A stretch of DNA of 64,000 nt from Nipponacmea schrenckii. Taxonomy: Eukaryota; Mollusca; Gastropoda; Lottiidae. The stretch covers positions 40,521,084-40,585,083 of the forward strand of contig CM060200.1 of assembly GCA_030562195.1 (NCBI GenBank), given 5' to 3'. The position numbers and the translations under genes are program-made. Below the pieces are notes generated by a model that did not search any database, was not told the origin of the DNA, and saw only the letters and a list, made by a program, of their open reading frames with translations. Below are positions 57,757-64,000 of this stretch, one piece after another. Each line of letters starts with the position of its first letter. The first letter of the stretch is position 1.

Positions 57757-59060
57757 GTGATAAGTTCAATGCATAGTGTTTGATAAAGCACCCTTTGATC
57801 ACCCCTGAGTTCAACACAAAAAAGAATTTATACAAGGTATCCAAATATCATACAGCATTCAATAAACAAGTCCAGTCTATTTTCATTCGAGGGCAAATTA
57901 ATTGTCAATGAAAGCAACCCTTAAATACATTCTTAATAAAACTACTCCTAAAAAAGTAGACCAGCCTTGTTTTAAATATAGAACAGAACCTGAATAAGAA
58001 TGTATATTTTGTTGGATAATAAAAGTAAATCCAGGCCTTGGAAGTCAAAATATTGCAGTTTTAAACAATTCCAGTTGTCCTAATGACAGGCTTCATATTT
58101 AAAACGCCGATTCACTCAATTTCTCTTCCTATCCTTGTAGATTCTGATTTTTTGGTCTCATTCATGACTAACAAGGTTTGATTGGAATTAACATCTCCAT
58201 GAAAGTTGAGACGACATCTTGTCAAAGCAATATAACTTTTAAATCTTCAAGATTTTTCAAACTTTTCAAATTACAGTATCATCAAGTAGCCGAATTCAAG
58301 AATAATTCTACATGCTCAAGATTTCACTTACTGCCGAACCCACCAGCTGAAAATTTGCCACATGAGTGACTTCTTTTGGATACAGTAATCAAGTAACAGA
58401 AACTAGACTTTGAACTTCAGTTGTCCAGTGTCTATTGCAAAAAAAAAATAGTCAGTATCACAGCTGTAGAGAACAAAAACATCATACAATAAAGGTCGCA
58501 GGTCATAGGTCATCACCAACCAAAAAATATTTTCTCCCCATCCGTGTTATCACATTGGACATTTGGAATCCTGTTCCATGGCCTCTCTTCATCGACAAAA
58601 CAGTAAAAAGTCACTGGTGAGAAAAAGTCACCAGAATGTGGATCTTAGCACCACTCCAAGACTTTTCTTTGACAAGGCATCGAGTGACAAACTGCCAAAC
58701 ATCCATCCGGTCACTTGAGGTAAAAATTTTTCAATAATTTCCATTTCTAAAGATGGTCTACGCCAACAATCAGGCCCGCTGAAACCATCCCATCCAATCA
58801 ACCAATCACTGATAAGAATCACACTAAACCTAAAACGCTCATATTTACTGAAGCCCAAACCTCGACAACCACATCTCAAATTGATATGTCAATCAATGAC
58901 GTTACCGTGGTAATACCAGGACAGATTCACTGTCAGTCATCAATTTTAACATCCTTATTTCCAAGTGGAATTCTTGCTGATTATTTTTCATCACCCTTGC
59001 CACTAGGCCACTTGTGAACATCACAACAACTTGGTTTTATAAATGTTTAACAACAAGACG

Positions 59061-59175
59061 CTATGTGGGACTAGTTTGCTGTCTGCTAAATTCTAATCGC
59101 GGATCTTTTGAAGATCGTCGTGGATCACTATGTTCATCACCTCCTTTACGTTTTCGTTCCCGATCTGACGGTGCA
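59061..59175 (-). CDS. CHD1: CHD1 last coding exon with stop
   Basis: Minus-strand acceptor ttttttttctag; phase 2 to stop TAG (59061-59063 on the plus strand). Encodes SAPSDRERKRKGGDEHSDPR and ends SRQQTSPT. The basic KRK cluster could act in nuclear localisation or DNA binding (inference). Confidence 0.87.
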
Positions 59176-59535
59176 CTAGAAAAAAAATACATTTAGTATG
59201 ATAAAGTGAATTAAGTCCAAACTATTAACTAATGATATCAAAAACAAGAAATTCAGAGGAACTTGAGCAAAAGCTTATACTTAGTCATCCCAATTCACAA
59301 ATTAGATCAAATTTTTCAAAAGCATCTTCTGGAGAAAAGTTAGTTGACGGACTCATCTTTTGACTCTCTCAACTGTCTTTTCTCTAGTATAAGATGCTTT
59401 CAAGAAAGGAAATAAAAGGTATGAAAAATACAGAAGTTCACAAAATTGTAGCCAAGATTCTGTCTTAGAAGACCAAATCCACCAAATTTGAAAATAATTA
59501 ACTTGATAGAACTGGAGTTTTTAAAAGAAAGTTAC

Positions 59536-59769
59536 CTGTTGCTCCAGTCTTCAGATTGTCGAGGGTAATACACCCCCTGATCTCTATAATGAGCCCCACT
59601 CCCTCCACTGCTATACTCAGACCAGTTGTCATGACGATACTGTTCACCTCTATATTGGTCACCATGGTGAGAGGTATCAGAGCGAGGTCGTTGATAACCT
59701 TCACCTCGTTGTTCATGACGATTATAATAACTACTTTTACTATGATGTTGACGAGAATAATTATTGTTT
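59536..59769 (-). CDS. CHD1: CHD1 exon: low-complexity RGG/HY-rich tail
   Basis: Minus-strand acceptor atatttcag, donor gtaact; phase 2 to 2. Encodes NNNYSRQHHSKSSYYNRHEQ, GDQYRGEQYRHDNWSEYS and VYYPRQSEDWSN. The composition resembles the H/Y/R/D/N-rich tails of vertebrate CHD1/CHD2. A reverse frame open over the same interval is a shadow. Confidence 0.9.
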
Positions 59770-60289
59770 CTGAAATATAATTATAAATATATCAACTCCT
59801 GAAAAGAAAGACTGTTGAGAAACTTAATGTTTATGTGAAATTGTTCATTTTCTAATCATGTATAAAGCTCTGTGGATGTACACGTAGAGCACTCGGGAAG
59901 ATTATCCTGGATTTATCTCATATAATTATTAATTATTTATATGTATCTTGAGGACTTGACATGTTTTGTCACCATCTATGCCTCCCGTCATTCTAACGTC
60001 ATAGAAATAACAGACCCGAACCTAATTGGAGTGAGTTAAATTACTTAATCAGTCGAATGATGTAGAGGGTCATGATATTTCAGGTTTAGTATAAATAAGT
60101 TGTTTGGTGAGGCCACACCTTTAAAATATCTCCTAATTATCCTAGTGTTCTAACTAGGTTAGACATTCTCAAATGACCATCTATGGTCCCAAACAAACAC
60201 ATTTCAGGACCTTTTTTTTTAAAATCAGTCTTAAAAAATGATTTCATTTTTAGGAAATTTGTGAGAATTAATTTGATATAAGAATTTCA

Positions 60290-60440
60290 TCCTTCTCTTC
60301 TGCACCTAATGAGTTAATGAATACAAGCGAGACAGGGTGCAATAAGGGAAATTTTGCCAGGACATCAGAATAAGCCTACTCTTATTGAAATTTCCAACTG
60401 TCAAAAGATCTTTAAAGTGCTGTCAGATGCTGGTAGTCAC
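60290..60440 (-). mobile_element. SINE-A 3' half in a CHD1 intron
   Basis: Plus strand shows inverted SINE-A: cttctcttctgcacctaatg, gtgcaataagggaaattttg, ccaggacatcagaataagcc. Sense to CHD1. Confidence 0.82.
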
Positions 60441-60505
60441 TAGGTCACTAGTACGTCAAGAATTAACGAAAAGTTACGATAATAGTCTAGAGTTCACCAA
60501 CTGAC

Positions 60506-60591
60506 CTGTTATACGAGTCTGTACCGCTATGATGAGAACGATGAGAATCATAATGTTTTCTACCGTACGATCCACCGAACCTCCATCGTAC
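60506..60591 (-). CDS. CHD1: CHD1 exon: Arg/His/Tyr-rich tail, ambiguous acceptor
   Basis: Minus-strand donor gtcagt after AACAG. In the plausible frame it encodes FGGSYGRKHYDSHRSHHSGT and DSYNR. Two acceptors are possible: AG before 60591 (tttatag) or AG before 60580 (gatggag). Only the second keeps frame with the phase-2 donor of the previous exon, giving 75 bp. The first fits only if the previous exon uses a later, weaker donor (TAC|gtcatt). Confidence 0.75.
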
Positions 60592-60914
60592 CTATAAATA
60601 AACACAAAATATTCCATTCATCTCTAGCAAAGCGATTTGAACCAATATATCTGGCGTGCAACATACAGCATAATCAACTTCACTTATTGTAGAGCAAAAT
60701 CAACTTTTTCACACTGTTTGCAATGTTAGACACTGCCATATTGTTTGATAAGCAAAGCCATAATTGATAACAAAGTAACATAGCGTATCATTGGAGGATG
60801 AATGGCTTGATCCAAAACAAATGTTTTGACGCAAAGAAAGACAACTGTTTTTAGCTGATAGGGGTTGAAAACCAGAACAAAATCCTGTCTAAATAATTTA
60901 AAGAAATGACGTAC

Positions 60915-61079
60915 CTGCTACGTGGAGGCTCCTCAGATCTGGCTAGAGGACTAGTTAGCTGCCATCGTTCCACTGGACTGGAACTATTGCTATTTTCATG
61001 ATGAATGGAATCGCGACTAGAAGTATTATGGAATGATGAAGAGTGACAGCTGCTTTGAGATGCTTTCTGACCGTTGGCG
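60915..61079 (-). CDS. CHD1: CHD1 exon: Ser-rich tail
   Basis: Minus-strand acceptor tatatcatttcag, donor gtacgt; phase 2 to 2. Encodes SSCHSSSFHNTSSRDS and SPVERWQLTSPLARSEEPPR. The acceptor sits directly after a SINE-A tail inserted in the sense orientation of CHD1 (61085 onward). Confidence 0.87.
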
Positions 61080-61084
61080 CTGAA

Positions 61085-61255
61085 ATGATATAGAGTTTTA
61101 CATCTTATTCATCTGGCTAATGAAGGTGGAATTTTCAATATGTTGAATATGACTAATTAAATTTATCAATTAAATTAAAAGTTCCAGATGTAGTGTGCAA
61201 TGAAGGAAAATTAGCCAGAAAAACTGTCTTGACTCACTTTTTCCAATTTTCAACT
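61085..61255 (-). mobile_element. SINE-A 3' end abutting a CHD1 exon
   Basis: Minus strand reads agatgtaaaactctatatca directly into the acceptor tttcag of the exon ending at 61079. Further upstream are the inverted complements of gtgtgcaatgaaggaaaatt and agccagaaaaactgtctt. An AT-rich insertion splits the copy. Confidence 0.75.
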
Positions 61256-61309
61256 ATTGAGCCTTTTTTAAAAACACAACTGTGACATTTCTTTAGAGCA
61301 AGATCATGA

Positions 61310-61765
61310 CAAAATCCCACCCCCACTAACATATTAATATTAACCCATCAAGAACACCCCTCCCCATACCATGACAACACCCCTCACCCCAATACCATGA
61401 AAAACTCCGTTCCCCACCCCCACCAACATACTGTTATTAAAGAGAATCAGACTTGAGAAAACATCAAATATTTGTCAGAGGTCCAGACATCATTTTCTAC
61501 AACTTTCATCACATTCTCTTGTTACCATAACCCCTCAACAACACCCCTCTCACCATACCATGACAACACCCTTCCCCCCATACCATTACAAGGTCTCACC
61601 CCCACCAACATACTGTTATTATTTATAAGAGAATCAGACTTGAGAAAACATCAAGTATTTGTCAGAGGTCCAGACATCATTTTCTACAACTTTCATCACA
61701 TTCTCTTGTGCCATAACCCCTCAACACCCCTCCCCTCATACCATGATAAGATCTGACCCCCACCA
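61310..61765 (-). repeat. Tandem pair of a C-rich / agaggtccagacatc repeat in a CHD1 intron
   Basis: Plus strand has two copies of agagaatcagacttgagaaa, acatcaagtatttgtcagag, gtccagacatcattttctac, aactttcatcacattctctt, separated by C-rich caacacccctc/cccc tracts; spacing about 190 bp. A third and partial fourth copy lie at 63720-64000. Confidence 0.88.
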
Positions 61766-61812
61766 ACAATGTCCCTGATACAAATAAAATTCCTTGAACT
61801 AATTAAACCTAC

Positions 61813-61970
61813 CTTTCTTTATGTTTATCTGAGTGATCAGGGTTATGATGTTTTTTACTTTCTTTTTTATTTTCTTTCTTCCCTGATTCACCAGACTTTT
61901 CTAATGGACGTTTTTTGGATTTTTTACTGGAATGAGTATCAGGTGTTTGGGAAGTTGGTTCAGATTTGGT
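61813..61970 (-). CDS. CHD1: CHD1 exon: Lys/Ser-rich tail
   Basis: Minus-strand acceptor ttttatttccag, donor gtaggt; phase 0 to 2. Low-complexity basic sequence including HSSKKSKKRPLEKSGESGKK and KHHNPDHSDKHKE. Placement follows from phase continuity with both neighbours. Confidence 0.88.
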
Positions 61971-62484
61971 CTGGAAATAAAAATATAATCAATTTAACAG
62001 CTGCTTTTCATAACTATATTTATTTCAAGTTTGAGTTATCCACATGTTTAGAATGGTGTATCCTTTTTTTTTTCAATAAAGATTTTTAAGAGGTTTTATA
62101 ACGTTTGTATGTATCTAAGACTGATAGAATCATTTTGTACCATTACAATTTTCATCAGATAGATGTCTGTGCATCATGGAATATTACTAAAATGCCCTTT
62201 ACGATTACTGACTTAAATGCCGGGGCCACAAAACAAATTGGGATGGAATCAATTTAAACTATCACTATCAGTATTGCGATACACATAACAAAATCTCCAA
62301 ACCTCTCCAATTCCTAGCTTTTAGGCGAACAAAGAAATTACTACTTTAGCGACCATAAAACATAAACACTATTTATTTTATGAGTTGTATTATAGGTTAT
62401 TGAAACAAAAGAAGGAACGTATTTAACTACAAATTTCAATCAAAGTTCATAATTAGCAAAATTCGTAAGTTAAACTCTACCAAC

Positions 62485-62587
62485 CTTTTCTTTGCCTTTA
62501 ATACGTTTTTTAACAGCTGATTTGTATAATTTATGAAGTTTGTTGGCCTCCAATTCGGTAAATCTTGATACAAACATCCACAAATAA
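62485..62587 (-). CDS. CHD1: CHD1 exon: CHCT domain, last part
   Basis: Minus-strand acceptor attttcag, donor gttggt; phase 2 to 0. Encodes [20 protein letters not shown] and [15 protein letters not shown], matching [20 protein letters not shown]. The basic end marks the exit from the folded domain. Confidence 0.95.
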
Positions 62588-62629
62588 CTGAAAATATTAC
62601 ATCAATCAATAATAAGGATGTATCAATAA

Positions 62630-62880
62630 AATAAAATGAAGTTTTACATCCTACTCTTTTGCACCTTATAGGCTAATGAAGATGGGCAATGCCATGCAGT
62701 GTGCAATGAGGGAAATTTTGCCAGGACAGTCTACTCTTTCTGAGATTTCTAACTGTCGAAGGATCTTTAATGTCTAGTCTGTAGTACCCGGGGCCTCTGT
62801 TCATTGTCTCATCCAAACAATCTGACTATTTTTCCGAGTCAGCCCCTCTGACCTGCATCACTGACAAGGGAATGAGGCTA
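62630..62880 (-). mobile_element. SINE-A, centre and 3' half
   Basis: Plus strand shows the inverted order gaagttttacatcctactct, ccatgcagtgtgcaatgagg, attttgccaggacagtctac, gatctttaatgtctagtctg, ggggcctctgttcattgtct, cctgcatcactgacaaggga. Sense to CHD1. Confidence 0.92.
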
Positions 62881-62898
62881 CACAAACTGGGTACTTAC

Positions 62899-63077
62899 TT
62901 TCTCCACAACCTAGCTCTTTCCTGATCACTGATTCTCTCCAAACATTCAGAGATCCGGTCTCCAATTTTTAACAAACATGACTTCATGTGATTTAACTGT
63001 TCTTTCTCAGTCAGTCCTTCTTCTGGTTTATCTAGTTGTTTTAAGGCTTTTTTAACTGGTCTCATTTTCTCCTTACA
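62899..63077 (-). CDS. CHD1: CHD1 exon: CHCT domain, first part
   Basis: Minus-strand acceptor gtgatttcag, donor gtaagt; phase 0 to 2. Encodes [40 protein letters not shown] and ends ARLWRK. Very close to vertebrate CHD1/CHD2. Confidence 0.95.
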
Positions 63078-63134
63078 CTGAAATCACAATTCAAAAATTA
63101 AATGGAAACAGAATTACTTACTCCTGAACTAGTT

Positions 63135-63420
63135 TGAGATAAGAAATTTTGTCAGGACAATAGTATAAGCCTATTTTCTTTTATTTCCAACTGTTAAGGG
63201 ATCTTTAATGTGCACAGTCTGTAGTACACAGGGCCTCGGTTTATTGTCCCATCCGAACGACTAGACACTTTTTCCATGCCTTTCCTTCCAACCTGTATCA
63301 CTGACAAATGGAAACCGGGCAACAGTTCATCTCAAATTTTTACAGAGATTGAAACCTTGATCCTCAGGTTAGCAAGCTAGTGTTTAACTCACTGAGCCCC
63401 TGAGGCTTCAATTATAATGA
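63135..63420 (-). mobile_element. SINE-A, near full length with head
   Basis: Plus strand shows inverted gatctttaatgtgcacagtc, gggcctcggtttattgtccc, gaacgactagacac, cctgtatcactgacaaatgg, then the head complement ttgatcctcaggttagcaag and aactcactgagccc. Lacks the last part of the tail. Sense to CHD1. Confidence 0.9.
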
Positions 63421-63514
63421 CCACCAGCAAATTTGTCTTTTTGTTCATTAAAAGTGCACTTATAATATAGCATTTAAAGTTTAAAATCCTGCGTATCAAT
63501 AAATTATCCTCTAC

Positions 63515-63616
63515 CTGACTAAATATCTCCTGTGTTAAATCAGCGGGCATTTCTCCCTCTTCCGAGATATTAATGGGCTCCGACGAGGCAGTGAAATGTT
63601 TCGGACCATCACCAGA
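63515..63616 (-). CDS. CHD1: CHD1 exon: linker before CHCT domain
   Basis: Minus-strand acceptor gtttattttag, donor gtagag; 34 codons, phase 0 to 0. Encodes GPKHFTASSEPINISEEGEM and ends LTQEIFSQ, matching the conserved HFTASSEP / ISEE / QETFS segment just upstream of the CHD1 C-terminal helical domain. Confidence 0.9.
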
Positions 63617-63719
63617 CTAAAATAAACAAAAATATAAAATTGGAACGACATTAAGTCGCGAGGACATATATCACACAAGATAATAATTCTGGGATAAATA
63701 CACTTCTTTAATACATAAC

Positions 63720-64000
63720 CCCTCCCCCCGGTAAAATTATCAGATCATCATTTTCTACAACTTACATCACATTCTCTTGTACCATACCCCTCAACAACAC
63801 CCCTCTCACCATACCATTACAACACCCCTCACCCTCCACCAACATACTGTTATTATTTATAAGAGAATCAGACTTGAGAAAACATCAAGTATTTGTCAGA
63901 GGTCCAGACATCATTTTCTATAACTTTCATCACATTCTCTTGTATCATAACCCCTCAATAACACCCCTCCCCCTATACCCTCAACAACACCCCTCCCCCC
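63720..64000 (-). repeat. C-rich / agaggtccagacatc repeat, second locus
   Basis: Same monomers as 61310-61765 (gagaatcagacttgagaaaa, catcaagtatttgtcagagg, tccagacatcattttctata), continuing to the window edge. Confidence 0.88.

Larger units (their letters stand above)
55905..59060 (-). other. CHD1: Probable CHD1 3' UTR, about 3.15 kb
   Basis: No coding signal on either strand. A minus-strand AATAAA (plus-strand TTTATT at 55923-55928) is followed by GT-rich sequence (agtgtgttggtttgg), a credible poly(A) site. It would leave about 250 bp to the FOCAD 3' end. The interval contains two fold-back elements (57020-57335, 57457-57756) and a decayed SINE-A (56650-56850). The extent is an inference. 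Confidence 0.5.
59061..63616 (-). other. CHD1: CHD1-like chromatin remodeller gene, C-terminal eight coding exons
   Basis: Gene-level entry; exons are listed separately. CHD1 is a nuclear SNF2-type ATPase with double chromodomains that spaces nucleosomes on transcribed genes. Only the end of the protein, about 376 residues, is here: an HFTASSEP-type motif, the CHD1 C-terminal helical domain (CHCT, DUF4208) with [33 protein letters not shown] and [16 protein letters not shown], then a Lys/Ser-rich and a His/Tyr/Arg/Gly-rich tail ending in a basic segment. CHD2 shares the CHCT domain; many invertebrates have a single gene of this type, so CHD1 is used as the label. All introns are GT-AG. The chromodomain, ATPase and SANT-SLIDE exons lie beyond 64000. 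Confidence 0.88.

Noticed and set aside
59556..59780. Plus-strand 74-codon hydrophobic frame
   Set aside because: Shadow of the CHD1 tail exon, which is supported by phase and composition on the minus strand.
1..64000. A novel defence, secretion or biosynthetic system
   Set aside because: The window contains only two conserved animal genes and repeats; nothing supports a multi-gene system.

Overview
This is eukaryotic nuclear DNA: AT-rich, intron-dense and packed with tandem and interspersed repeats. The two genes and the style of the tRNA-derived SINE suggest an invertebrate animal, most likely a lophotrochozoan such as a gastropod mollusc. That placement is an inference; the window contains no species marker. 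No operon, phage, CRISPR or other prokaryotic system is present.

Two protein-coding genes lie tail to tail. Positions 11040-55643 (+) hold 31 coding exons, plus one possible microexon, of the focadhesin gene FOCAD. They run from about residue 175 of the vertebrate protein to the stop codon. The first 11 kb looks like the intron upstream of these exons. Positions 59061-63616 (-) hold the last eight coding exons of a CHD1-type chromatin remodeller: the CHD1 C-terminal helical (DUF4208) domain followed by a low-complexity basic tail. The rest of CHD1 lies beyond the right edge. The inferred 3' ends (about 55.66 kb for FOCAD, about 55.9 kb for CHD1) are only about 250 bp apart. Every exon was placed by AG/GT borders and reading-frame phase. 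Two segments expected from the vertebrate focadhesin sequence cannot be found: one between 17650 and 21499, and one between 29001 and 29740. The second absence breaks the frame.

Nearly every larger FOCAD intron carries its own minisatellite or satellite (periods 19, 20, about 21, 28, about 29, 33, 36, 38, 40, 51, 62, 64, 65, 86, 113 and 127 bp). By my boundaries they total roughly 20 kb of the 64 kb. Some monomers also occur singly or in short runs in other introns. The long open frames over these arrays are artefacts of periods divisible by three or of stop-poor monomers.

Interspersed repeats include a tRNA-headed SINE (SINE-A, about 370 bp full length, one copy with a clear target-site duplication), a second SINE-like family (SINE-B) whose tRNA-like box A appears amplified into a minisatellite, several short terminal-inverted-repeat elements (MITE candidates) and a decayed LINE reverse-transcriptase tail. 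The most interesting pattern is that the 3' end of SINE-A lies within about 25 bp upstream of the 3' splice site of five coding exons (four in FOCAD, one in CHD1), always in the sense orientation of the host gene.
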